From: Clostridium porci
GTDB lineage: Bacteria > Bacillota > Clostridia > Lachnospirales > Lachnospiraceae
DNA length: 64,000 bases
Assembly (NCBI RefSeq): GCF_009696375.1
Contig: NZ_VUMD01000001.1
Span: forward strand, 248,001 to 312,000
Direction of reading: 5' to 3'
Under the pieces are notes generated by a model. It saw only the letters and a list, made by a program, of their open reading frames with translations. It had not been told where the DNA came from and searched no databases. Below, one piece after another: positions 8,018 to 16,520 of the stretch (within the stretch, counting starts at the first letter, position 1; each line of letters opens with the position of its first letter). The position numbers and the translations under genes are program-made.

Positions 8018-9424
8018 TTATTTCTTTCCATTCCAGCAATAAGTACAAAGCTTACAAGGAGAAAGGCCGATGGACTCCACCAAATCGTCCAGCCTGTGAT
8101 AACGCAGGGAAGTAAAATTTAAATGCTTGCGTATTTCTTCAATCATCTCCTCGTAATTTTGGCTGTCCGGATTTGCATAGTCAGCCAACACCTCGTCACT
8201 TACATCGTCCCCTTCTCTGTCACGGATTATCCGCCTTGTAATCAGATCCAGCTGCGAGGAAGAACGGGAAAAGTTAAGATAAGGACAGCCGAACATCAAA
8301 GGAGGGCAGGCCGGGCGGATATGAACCTCTCTGGCGCCGCTCTGATACAAAAATTCCGTAGTTTCTCCAAGCTGTGTCCCCCGTACAATCGAATCATCAA
8401 TCAGAAGCAGTTTCTTGTTCCGAATCAGTGAGTCTACAGGAATCAGCTTCATTCTGGCAATCAGATTTCTCTGTCCCTGATTCTGAGGCATGAAAGACCG
8501 TGGCCAGGTAGGAGTATATTTAATAAAAGGTCTAGCGAAGGGAACCCCGGACGCGTTGGCGTATCCAATGGCGTGGGCGATTCCTGAATCGGGGACTCCG
8601 GCTACGATATCAGGCTGTGCCGAATCCCGCCTGGCTAACAGCCTGCCGCATTCATAACGCATCTGTTCCACGTTGACACCCTCGTAGGTAGAGGTGGGAT
8701 AGCCGTAATAAACCCACAAAAAAGAGCATATTTTCATCTCCTTTTGGGGCTGTACCAGAGTTTTTACTCCTTCGGGAGTTATAAATACAATCTCTCCGGG
8801 CCCTAATTCCTTATAATCGGTATATCCCAGATTGATATACGCAAAACTTTCAAAGGAGGCACAGACTGCATCCTCCTTCTTACCAATTACAATAGGCGTT
8901 CTGCCATACTTATCTCTGGATGCATAGATTCCCTCAGAAGTCAGAAGAAGAATGGTCATGGAGCCTTCAATCCTGTCCTGCGCGTATTGAAGCCCTTCCG
9001 TCAGAGTGGATTTCTGGTTGATGAGGGCCGCAACCAGTTCGGTGGAGTTGATATGTCCGCCGCTCATCCCCATAAAATGGATGTGCCCATTTTCGTAGGC
9101 GGCCTTGATCAGCTCCTTTTTATTGGTAATCTTACCTACCGTAGTGATGGCAAAACTGCCCAGATGGGATTCAATCAAAAGAGGCTGCGGCTCGTTGTCG
9201 GAGATACATCCGATGCCCAGACAGCCCTTAAGCTCCTCCAGCTCCCCGTCAAATTTCGTGCGGAAGGGCGTATTTTCGATATTGTGAATAGAGCGTGTAA
9301 AGCCCTGATCGCCATAGACAGCCATTCCGCCTCTTTTGGTTCCCAGATGAGAGTGATAATCGACTCCAAAAAAAAGATCCAGCGTACAGCTGTTCTTCGA
9401 TGCAACTCCAAATATTCCGCCCAT
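8018..9424 (-). CDS. Amidophosphoribosyltransferase paralogue without glutaminase nucleophile
   Basis: The 468-residue protein has the two-domain layout of PurF: an N-terminal class II glutamine amidotransferase-like domain and a C-terminal phosphoribosyltransferase domain with a PRPP loop LLLIDDSIVRGTQ. Cysteines in ICSFLW, FGCPY and CKLCTYC match the positions of the iron-sulfur ligands of Bacillus-type PurF. The mature N-terminus, however, is MGGIFG where PurF has CGIFG, so the catalytic Cys1 is glycine. The usual HNG oxyanion segment reads TVG. Start 9424 is preceded by AAGGAGT at good spacing; an upstream ATG at 9454 is less likely. It may use ammonia or have a regulatory role. No other purine gene adjoins it. 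Confidence 0.8.
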   Translation of the reverse strand: MGGIFGVASKNSCTLDLFFGVDYHSHLGTKRGGMAVYGDQGFTRSIHNIENTPFRTKFDGELEELKGCLGIGCISDNEPQPLLIESHLGSFAITTVGKITNKKELIKAAYENGHIHFMGMSGGHINSTELVAALINQKSTLTEGLQYAQDRIEGSMTILLLTSEGIYASRDKYGRTPIVIGKKEDAVCASFESFAYINLGYTDYKELGPGEIVFITPEGVKTLVQPQKEMKICSFLWVYYGYPTSTYEGVNVEQMRYECGRLLARRDSAQPDIVAGVPDSGIAHAIGYANASGVPFARPFIKYTPTWPRSFMPQNQGQRNLIARMKLIPVDSLIRNKKLLLIDDSIVRGTQLGETTEFLYQSGAREVHIRPACPPLMFGCPYLNFSRSSSQLDLITRRIIRDREGDDVSDEVLADYANPDSQNYEEMIEEIRKHLNFTSLRYHRLDDLVESIGLSPCKLCTYCWNGKK

Positions 9425-9499
9425 GTTTCTGACTCCTTTTTTGTGTTTTTTCATGCGCCTACGGTATCAGCTGAAGGTACACCAGGCTCCTTCAAAACA

Positions 9500-9529
9500 A
9501 TCATAACATATATTAGTAGTATAGGACAA
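9500..9529 (-). promoter_or_regulatory. Putative promoter for the PurF-like gene
   Basis: Read on the minus strand: TTGTCC (-35, 9524-9529), an 18-base spacer and TATGAT (-10, 9500-9505), about 75 bases before the start codon. It lies in the divergent region shared with the response-regulator promoter. Found by eye only. Confidence 0.4.
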
Positions 9530-9589
9530 TATGTTCTATATATTATTTATACTTATTAAAAATCATAAGACTGCTTCTGTTTCTAAGAA

Positions 9590-9618
9590 TTGCAAAAAAA
9601 CAGAACCCATTGTATAAT
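9590..9618 (+). promoter_or_regulatory. Putative sigma-A promoter of the sensor operon
   Basis: TTGCAA (9590-9595), a 17-base spacer and TATAAT (9613-9618) lie about 57 bases before the response-regulator start. Spacing and -10 are ideal, and the -35 has four of six consensus bases. Confidence 0.55.
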
Positions 9619-9674
9619 TTAAGTACATGGGGCGGGAGCGTATGTACAAAATCGACAAAGGGAAGGTACATGGG

Positions 9675-11306
9675 ATGAATTTATATAGAATAATCCTGGT
9701 AGATGATGAGGAAGAGGTAAGGCAAAGTATTATTAAAAAGATAGACTGGGAGGACGCTGGCTTTTCGGTTGTGGGAGACGCGGAAAACGGTCAGGAAGCT
9801 TTGGAGAAGGTGGAAGCCCTGGAGCCGGATGTGATTCTTACAGATATCCGTATGCCCTATATGGACGGCTTGTCTCTGGCAGAACGTGTGCGCCAGAGGT
9901 ACCCTTCCATCAAAATCGTGATTTTTTCTGGGTACGATGAGTTTGAATACGCCAAGCAGGCAATCAAGCTGAATGTGACAGAATATATTCTAAAGCCGGT
10001 CAATGTAGAGGAGCTGACAGCTATCCTAAAGCGCATTAAATCAAACCTGGACGAGGAGATAGAGCAGAAGCGCAATGTGAGCCTGCTGAGAGAAAATTAT
10101 AGAAGAAACCTGCCGATTCTCAGAGAACAGTTTTTAAATGAGCTGGTAGGGGGAACTGCCTCCAGCCAGAATATGGAGGAACGGCTGATGGAATATCATA
10201 TTCCCCTGGCGGGGGCCAAGAAATGGGTGGCTGCCGCTATTGATATAGGGAAGGAGGCTTTGGGAGCCGGAAGAGAGCTGCCTCTTCACAGGGAAAGGGA
10301 TTTGATACCAATATCTGTAAAGCAGCTTTTTGGAGAAAAGCTGGAGCAGTACTGTCGATGCGCGGTATTTACCTCATCCCGGGCCTCCGGCTCCGAGCTG
10401 GCTCTGATTGCCGCTATCGACGGGGAGAACAGCCAGACCGGTCTTATTGATGTGCTTGGGGATATTTGCAAGGAGATAAGGAAGATTCTGGAGGTGCCGG
10501 TGACTGTGGGGATTGGCCATAGCTGTCAGGATTTGAAGGATATAGGAGGCTCCTACAAATCGGCGATGGATGCCCTGGGCTATAAGGCAATCGTAGGAGC
10601 CGGCGGTACTATTTATATCAATGATGTGGAGCCTGTAAGCAGCGGCCTTCTCCGTTTTGACAGCCGGGCTGAGGCGGCGCTTATGGCAGCGGTGAAGTTT
10701 GGCCCCAGGGAGCAGATCGAGGAGGCGGTAAGGGCAGTTGTAGATAAGATGATTGATGCCAAGGTGCATTTCAGCCAGTGCCAGGCCTACATGCTCAGCA
10801 TCTCCAGCTCCATGATACAGATGATTCAGCAGTATGAGCTGGATATCACACAGCTGTCAGAGGGAGACGCTGCGGATACCTTTGCCATCATTCCCAAGAT
10901 GGTGAAGGTGGAGGATTTTTCCAGGTGGCTTTTGTCCATGGCTCTCCATATAAATCAGGCCATGAATCAGGAGCGTGACAATACTATGAAGCAGGTGATT
11001 CAGAAGGCTAAGGAATATATTATGGAAAACTACCAGGACCCGGATCTGTCTGTAGAAAAGATATGCCGTCAGCTCCATCTGAGTCCAGCCTATTTTTCTA
11101 CTATGTTTAAGAAGGAGACCGGGCAGGCCTATATCGCGTATCTGACTCAGGTGCGGCTTGACAAGGCGGTGGAGCTTCTCAATAAAACGGATGACAAAAC
11201 CTATGTTATAGCTGCCAAGGTAGGTTATCAGGAGCAGAACTATTTCAGCTATGTCTTTAAAAAAAGGTTTGGAATTTCCCCCACGAAATTTAGGGGGGCG
11301 AAGTAA
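9675..11306 (+). CDS. Two-component response regulator, YesN type (receiver + AraC HTH)
   Basis: A 543-residue cytoplasmic regulator. Residues 1-120 form a receiver domain with the acidic pair Asp10-Asp11, phosphoacceptor Asp57 in ILTDIRMPYMDG, and a lysine in ILKPVN. A long middle region without clear motifs follows. The last 100 residues are an AraC-type double helix-turn-helix, with LSVEKICRQLHLSPAYFS and VGYQEQNYFSYVFKKRFG. The start ATG at 9675 is preceded by GGGAAGG; the frame is open to 9627 without a good site. Partner of the kinase 11 bases downstream. By analogy with YesMN systems it should activate a nearby carbohydrate operon, most simply the mgl genes at 15273. Confidence 0.92.
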   Translation: MNLYRIILVDDEEEVRQSIIKKIDWEDAGFSVVGDAENGQEALEKVEALEPDVILTDIRMPYMDGLSLAERVRQRYPSIKIVIFSGYDEFEYAKQAIKLNVTEYILKPVNVEELTAILKRIKSNLDEEIEQKRNVSLLRENYRRNLPILREQFLNELVGGTASSQNMEERLMEYHIPLAGAKKWVAAAIDIGKEALGAGRELPLHRERDLIPISVKQLFGEKLEQYCRCAVFTSSRASGSELALIAAIDGENSQTGLIDVLGDICKEIRKILEVPVTVGIGHSCQDLKDIGGSYKSAMDALGYKAIVGAGGTIYINDVEPVSSGLLRFDSRAEAALMAAVKFGPREQIEEAVRAVVDKMIDAKVHFSQCQAYMLSISSSMIQMIQQYELDITQLSEGDAADTFAIIPKMVKVEDFSRWLLSMALHINQAMNQERDNTMKQVIQKAKEYIMENYQDPDLSVEKICRQLHLSPAYFSTMFKKETGQAYIAYLTQVRLDKAVELLNKTDDKTYVIAAKVGYQEQNYFSYVFKKRFGISPTKFRGAK

Positions 11307-11317
11307 GGAGTAATGCC

Positions 11318-13114
11318 ATGGGCTTAACAAAGCGGAATATTATCAGCCAAAAGGCCAGTATCCGTTATATTATATTCATCTATTTTACCTTGACAGCCCT
11401 GACAGCCAGCGTATTCATCGGCGTTTCCCTGTATTCAAGGCTGGCCAGCCAGATGGAGTCTGCCATACAGGAGGAGAACCAGATTCTGGTTAACCAGATT
11501 AGCCGATATATGGATTCCTATCTGAGAACTGTTATGAAATTGTCTGATTCTCTGTATTACGGGGCGATTAAAAATGCAGATCTGTCGGATCACTCCATTG
11601 CCAGTGACATCACCCTTCTGTATGACAATAATAAAGATAACATCGAAAATATAGCTTTGTTGTCAAAGAGCGGGCAAATGCTGGAAGCCGTTCCGGCAGC
11701 CCGTCTAAAAAGCGGCATAGATGTAACAGAAGAAAATTGGTTCCAATATGCGCTGGAAAAGACAGAAAACCTTCATTTCTCCACGCCCCATATTCAGACT
11801 GTATTTGACCTGGGGGAAAGTCAGTACCGCTGGGTAATTTCCTTGTCCAGGGCAGTGGAAATCACCCAGGGGCCATACACGGATCAAGGCGTTCTCCTGA
11901 TTGATATTCGCTATAACAGCCTGGAGCAGCTATTTGACGGTGTGAGTCTTGGGAATGGAGGATATGTGTACCTTATCAGCAGCGACGGAGAGATCATCTA
12001 TCATCCCAGAGCCCAGCTGATTGATTCCGGCATTGCGCAGGAAAATAATAACAGGGTTTCGTCCCTGCGGGATGGAAATTATGAGGAGGTTTTTAACGGG
12101 AAAAAACGGATGCTGACTGTGAAAACAGTGGGTTATACGGGATGGAAGATTGTGGGAGTAACGCCTTTGGACAGAATGGCCCTTAATACCATTAAAACAA
12201 GGCTTTTGATTGTGTTTATCATTGCCTTTGTACTCTTTATTCTGTCCATTATTAATTCCTATATTTCCACCAGAATCACAGATCCCATCAAGGAGCTGGA
12301 AAAAGCGGTTAATGAGATAGAATCAGGGAATCTGGAGGCAGAGGTGAAAAGCGGCGGCTCCTATGAGATACAGCATCTTGGCGCCTCGATACAGAACATG
12401 GCAAGGCAGATCCGCCGCCTGATGGATGATGTTGTGGCTGAGCACGAATCAAAGCGCAGAAGCGAGTTTGATACGCTTCAGTCCCAGATAAATCCTCATT
12501 TTCTTTACAATACGCTGGATATTATTGTGTGGATGATTGAAAATGAAAAGCAGTCCCAGGCGGTAAAGGCAGTAACGGCTCTGGCCCGTTTTTTCCGCAT
12601 CAGTCTGAGCCGGGGCAGGAGCATTATACCCGTGGGTGATGAGCTGGAGCATGTGCGCAACTATCTTATGATCCAGCATATGCGCTATAAAAATAAATTT
12701 TCTTATAGCATTGAGGCTCAGGAGCAGGTAATGGGATTGGCCAGCTTAAAGCTTTTACTGCAGCCTCTGGTGGAAAACGCGATTTACCACGGCATGGAAT
12801 TCATGGACGGTGATGGGGAAATAAGCATACGGGCATGGATGGACAAGGGGGATCTGTATATGAGCGTTTCGGACAACGGACTTGGAATGACCAGGGAACA
12901 AGTCGGGCGTTTGTTCTGTGACGCAGATCATACTCCATCAAAGAGGGGCTCAGGCATCGGTGTTAAAAATGTAAACGAACGGATTAAGCTATACTTCGGA
13001 GGAGATTACGGCCTTATCATTGAGTCAGAGCCAGACGAGGGAACTACGGTTACAGCCCATTTGCCGGCCATACCCTACGATGATCTGAAGAAAGAGGTAT
13101 CAAATGTCAAATAG
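11318..13114 (+). CDS. Sensor histidine kinase, YesM/LytS type
   Basis: A 598-residue membrane kinase. An N-terminal transmembrane helix (about residues 18-40) is followed by an extracellular sensing region of some 250 residues, a second helix (about 290-312), and a HAMP linker starting at SYISTRITDPIKELEKAV. The phospho-acceptor His394 lies in QINPHFLYNTLD, the mark of the His_kinase family. The ATPase domain has LLQPLVENAIYHG (N box) and DNGLGM (G1 box), with GSGIGVKNVNERI. It is followed at once by two sugar-binding proteins, the first overlapping it by 11 bases, which suggests that bound sugar is reported through this kinase. Confidence 0.93.
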   Translation: MGLTKRNIISQKASIRYIIFIYFTLTALTASVFIGVSLYSRLASQMESAIQEENQILVNQISRYMDSYLRTVMKLSDSLYYGAIKNADLSDHSIASDITLLYDNNKDNIENIALLSKSGQMLEAVPAARLKSGIDVTEENWFQYALEKTENLHFSTPHIQTVFDLGESQYRWVISLSRAVEITQGPYTDQGVLLIDIRYNSLEQLFDGVSLGNGGYVYLISSDGEIIYHPRAQLIDSGIAQENNNRVSSLRDGNYEEVFNGKKRMLTVKTVGYTGWKIVGVTPLDRMALNTIKTRLLIVFIIAFVLFILSIINSYISTRITDPIKELEKAVNEIESGNLEAEVKSGGSYEIQHLGASIQNMARQIRRLMDDVVAEHESKRRSEFDTLQSQINPHFLYNTLDIIVWMIENEKQSQAVKAVTALARFFRISLSRGRSIIPVGDELEHVRNYLMIQHMRYKNKFSYSIEAQEQVMGLASLKLLLQPLVENAIYHGMEFMDGDGEISIRAWMDKGDLYMSVSDNGLGMTREQVGRLFCDADHTPSKRGSGIGVKNVNERIKLYFGGDYGLIIESEPDEGTTVTAHLPAIPYDDLKKEVSNVK

Positions 13115-14075
13115 GGAAAAATTTCTGTGGTGTATGTATGCCGGTGTTCTGATTCTCTTGTTCCTTATGTCCTCTACCGATCTGATAATTAAGGAAAAGA
13201 AAGCGGAAATATTGCCAATATCAGTGATCATTGAGGATGCAGGAGATGATTACTATATTAATTATAAAAAGGGAATGGATAAGGCGGCGGAGGAATTTCT
13301 CTGTGATGTGAATTTTATCACCCTATACAGGACAAACGACCATGAACAGCAGATGGAGCTGGTTCAAAGAGAGATACGGGATGGAGCGAAGGCAGTTATC
13401 TTGTCTCCTGTGAATGAAAGCAATGCCGTCATGGCTCTGGAACAGCTGAAGCCTAGCTGCCCTATTATCCTTTTAGGAGTTCCTGTACCCAGCGAATATG
13501 TGGCTGACACCATATCCCTTGACAGCTATGGGATGGGGGAAATGACGGCAAAGGCTGTAATCAAACAAGCTCCCCAGGAGGTGCCCGTATATCTTTTTAC
13601 AGAAGGAATTTTGTATGGAGACAACGCCAATGTGTATGATGGAGTGAGGTCGTCTCTGGAGGAGCAGGGCTTTACCTGCCGCCTGGTAGAGAGAAAGGAT
13701 GATGATACCTACCGTAAGGTAATCGAGGAAACCGTGTATCCAGGGGACGGACAGATTACCATTGTCGCTATGGATACTCCGTCACTGGATCAGGTGGCCC
13801 GGATTCTGGAGGGAAGCACGGTCTACCAGGATCATGTGTCCGGGCTTTACGGAATCGGAAGCACTACAGCCATACTCAACAGCGTGGACAAGGGAATCAT
13901 CAGAGGCATTGCGGCTTACAGCCAGTTTAACCAGGGATACCTGAGTGTAAAGAGGGCTGTGGAAGCCATACAGGGAAGCCGGCAGGGACAGCATATCAAG
14001 CTGCCTGCTGTGTATATTCACAAGGAGAATCTGAGAGATAAGCAGTATGAGAAAATGTTTTATCCGATTGAATAG
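13104..14075 (+). CDS. Membrane-anchored sugar-binding protein (sensor component)
   Basis: A 323-residue protein with one hydrophobic N-terminal helix (about residues 8-27) and then a periplasmic-binding-protein/LacI-type sugar-binding domain. The domain opens with ISVIIEDAGDDYYINYKKGMD and shows AVILSPVNESNAV, typical of the first hinge side. There is no lipobox cysteine, so the helix probably stays as an uncleaved anchor. It overlaps the kinase gene by 11 bases, which ties its expression to the kinase rather than to the transporter. I infer a sensing role like XylFII with LytS in clostridia. The ligand is unknown. The similarity to binding proteins is weaker here than in the next gene. Confidence 0.75.
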   Translation: MSNREKFLWCMYAGVLILLFLMSSTDLIIKEKKAEILPISVIIEDAGDDYYINYKKGMDKAAEEFLCDVNFITLYRTNDHEQQMELVQREIRDGAKAVILSPVNESNAVMALEQLKPSCPIILLGVPVPSEYVADTISLDSYGMGEMTAKAVIKQAPQEVPVYLFTEGILYGDNANVYDGVRSSLEEQGFTCRLVERKDDDTYRKVIEETVYPGDGQITIVAMDTPSLDQVARILEGSTVYQDHVSGLYGIGSTTAILNSVDKGIIRGIAAYSQFNQGYLSVKRAVEAIQGSRQGQHIKLPAVYIHKENLRDKQYEKMFYPIE

Positions 14076-14101
14076 AAAGAAGCGGCATAAGGAGGAGGAA
14101 T

Positions 14102-15136
14102 ATGAAGAAGCGTTGGGTTTACGGACTGGCAGGTGTGGCTCTGGCCGTTTTACTGACGGCACTTTGGCTCTGCCGGTGGGAGAAGAAGGATGGACCACAG
14201 AAACGGACTTCTATGCGTATTGGAGTTTTGCTGTACAGAGGGGACGACACCTTTATCAGTACCCTACGGATGGCTTTGGAGAAACAGGCCAAGGAGTATG
14301 AGCAGGAGTCTGGAATTAAGGTAACTCTGGACATAATGGATGCCAAAAGCAGTCAAAATACCCAAAACAGCCAGGTAGAGCGCCTTATTTCTCTGGGCTG
14401 CGACGCGCTTTGCGTCAATATTGTGGACAGGTCGGCTGCCTCCATTATCATTGATAAGGCTATGGCCGCAGGGATGCCGGTGGTGTTTTTTAACCGGGAG
14501 CCGGTAGAGGAGGACATGAATCGTTGGGAAAAGCTTTACTATGTGGGAACAGACGCCAAGGAATCCGCTGTGCTTCAGGGGGAAATTCTGGTGGATGCCT
14601 ATAGGAAGAATCCACGTATTCTGGACAGGAATGGAGACGGAATTGTAAAATATGTATTGCTGGAGGGGGAGACAAGTCATCAGGATTCACTGATCCGCAC
14701 CGAATGGTCTATTCAAACGCTAAAGGATGGAAACGTACCCTTGGAAAAGCTCACAGGAGGCATTGCCAACTGGGAGCGCAGTCAGGCCTCAGCTCTGATG
14801 GAGCAGTGGCTGGAGGAATATCCGGATCAGATAGAACTGGTTATCTGCAACAATGATGATATGGCGCTGGGAGCCATTGACGCCATAGAAAGAGAGGGGA
14901 TTGTAGGAGGTTCGATTAAGCTGGTAGGGATTGACGGTATTCCGGCTGGACAGGAGGCTCTGAAAGCAGGAAAGCTGTTTGGAACGGTTGAGTCGGATAA
15001 GGAGCAATATGCAAAGCTCATTTTTGATATTGCTTCCAGCCTTGCGAAAGGAAAGGATGCAAAGGAGAAGGCTGATTTGGAAAAGGAGAAATATTACTGG
15101 TGCCCCCAGAGGGTTCTTACACAGCAAAAATACTAA
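14102..15136 (+). CDS. MglB-like galactose-binding protein, membrane anchored
   Basis: A 344-residue relative of the galactose-binding protein MglB. The N-terminal hydrophobic helix (residues 5-24) ends in LWLC, a poor lipobox, so anchoring could be by helix or lipid. Motifs shared with MglB include IGVLLYRGDDTFIS, a calcium-loop sequence DRNGDGIVKY near residue 175, LVICNNDDMALGAIDAI and VGIDGIPAG. A strong AGGAGGAGG precedes the ATG. It belongs to the sensor operon, while a second MglB with its own promoter region follows. I infer that this one works in sensing and the next in transport; the reverse or a shared role is possible. Confidence 0.8.
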   Translation: MKKRWVYGLAGVALAVLLTALWLCRWEKKDGPQKRTSMRIGVLLYRGDDTFISTLRMALEKQAKEYEQESGIKVTLDIMDAKSSQNTQNSQVERLISLGCDALCVNIVDRSAASIIIDKAMAAGMPVVFFNREPVEEDMNRWEKLYYVGTDAKESAVLQGEILVDAYRKNPRILDRNGDGIVKYVLLEGETSHQDSLIRTEWSIQTLKDGNVPLEKLTGGIANWERSQASALMEQWLEEYPDQIELVICNNDDMALGAIDAIEREGIVGGSIKLVGIDGIPAGQEALKAGKLFGTVESDKEQYAKLIFDIASSLAKGKDAKEKADLEKEKYYWCPQRVLTQQKY

Positions 15137-15174
15137 TATCAAAGAAATTTTATAATGATTCTTAGAAAATCACA

Positions 15175-15203
15175 TAGAAAAATGCATAAACTAGACGTAT
15201 AAT
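15175..15203 (+). promoter_or_regulatory. Putative promoter of mglB
   Basis: A perfect TATAAT at 15198-15203 lies 70 bases before mglB. The matching -35 (TAGAAA, 15175-15180) is poor, which fits a promoter needing an activator. TAGAAAA occurs twice, at 15163 and 15175, and could be part of an AraC-type binding site. Speculative. Confidence 0.4.
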
Positions 15204-15272
15204 ACCCTTGTCGTCAAGAAAAAATCACTAAATACGACAAACCATATTATAAGCAAGGGAGGATTTTACAGC

Positions 15273-16400
15273 ATGAGATTAGTTAAGAAGGCAGCAGCTA
15301 TTGCAGTGGCATCTATGATGGTTATGTCTATGGCAGGCTGCGGCAGCAAACCGGCAGAGACAACTGCGGCAGCCACTGAGGCCGCAACAGAGGCAGCTAG
15401 CGAGGCTGCAACAGAGGCAGCGGAAGCGGCAGCTTCAGAGGTGGCTGCGGTTTCAGGAGCTACAGTGGATGTTTCTGACAAGAAGGTGGGCATCAGCATT
15501 TACAAGTTCGATGACAACTTTATGACCCTTTACAGAACAGAATTAGAGAGATATCTGACTGAGGAGCTTGGATTTAAGAAGGAGAATGTTGTTATTCAGG
15601 ACGGTAAGGGCGATCAGGCTGAACAGACCAATCAGATCCAGAACTTTATTACCCAGAAGTATGATGTTCTGATTCTGAATCTGGTACAGGCCTCCTCTGC
15701 TCCAGAGATTACGGATATGTGCAAGGAAGCCGGAATTCCGGTTGTATACATTAACCGTGAGCCGGATGTTGCGGAGGAAGAAAGATGGGCAAGCGAGAAG
15801 ATTCAGGCTACCTATGTAGGCTGCGACGCAAGACAGTCCGGTACATATCAGGGTGAAGAAATTCTTGAAACCTCTAATAAGGGAGACATTAACGGCGATG
15901 GGAAGGTTTCCTACATCATGATTCAGGGTGATCCTGAGAATGTTGACGCACAGTACAGAACCGAGTTCTCTGTTAAGGCTTTAACCGATGCTGGTGTAGA
16001 GGTTGAGGAGCTGTTAAAGCAGCGCGGCGACTGGGATCAGGCCAAGGCTCAGCAGATTGCCCAGGATGCTTTGAACCAGTATGGAGACAAGATTGAGGTT
16101 ATCTTCTGCAATAATGACGCTATGGCTCTTGGTGCATTACAGGCAATCGAGGCAGCTGGACGCAAGGTGAATGAAGATGTTTACCTGGTAGGCGTTGACG
16201 CCCTGACAGAGGCGGTACAGAACGTACTGGATGGCAAGCAGACCGGCACTGTATTTAACGACCACTTTACACAGGCTAAGATGGCTGCGGATCTGGCTGT
16301 TAAATACTTAAGCGGCGAGGCTGTAGAGCCGGTTAATATGGTAGATTATATCAAAGTTACCAAAGACAACGCTCAGCAGATTCTGGATCAGTTAAAGTAA
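15273..16400 (+). CDS. mglB: Galactose/glucose ABC transporter substrate-binding lipoprotein
   Basis: A 375-residue lipoprotein. The signal peptide ends in MSMAGC, so Cys23 should be lipidated. Residues about 27-58 are a flexible linker made almost only of Ala, Thr, Glu and Ser in repeating TEAA-like units. The binding domain follows, with VGISIYKFDDNFMTLYR, NREPDVAEEERW, the calcium loop DINGDGKVSY (about residue 205) and IFCNNDAMALGALQAIEA, all diagnostic of MglB. It is the first transporter gene, with its own promoter-like region, and is separated from mglA by a terminator. Confidence 0.93.
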   Translation: MRLVKKAAAIAVASMMVMSMAGCGSKPAETTAAATEAATEAASEAATEAAEAAASEVAAVSGATVDVSDKKVGISIYKFDDNFMTLYRTELERYLTEELGFKKENVVIQDGKGDQAEQTNQIQNFITQKYDVLILNLVQASSAPEITDMCKEAGIPVVYINREPDVAEEERWASEKIQATYVGCDARQSGTYQGEEILETSNKGDINGDGKVSYIMIQGDPENVDAQYRTEFSVKALTDAGVEVEELLKQRGDWDQAKAQQIAQDALNQYGDKIEVIFCNNDAMALGALQAIEAAGRKVNEDVYLVGVDALTEAVQNVLDGKQTGTVFNDHFTQAKMAADLAVKYLSGEAVEPVNMVDYIKVTKDNAQQILDQLK

Positions 16401-16422
16401 CTTTAAGCAGCTAGTGATTGAA

Positions 16423-16455
16423 ACCGGGGGTGTCGGTGGGCACGCCCGGTTTTTT
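16423..16455 (+). terminator. Intra-operon terminator between mglB and mglA
   Basis: ACCGGGGGTG pairs with CACGCCCGGT across an 8-base loop, with one mismatch, and is followed by six Ts. It stands 23 bases after mglB inside an otherwise continuous operon. Partial termination here would give more binding protein than ATPase and permease. Confidence 0.7.
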
Positions 16456-16520
16456 AAAGAAGGAAATTGACAGGGAGCGGAAGCGTATTTTAGAAGAAAG
16501 CATTTGAAAGGAGTAACGGG

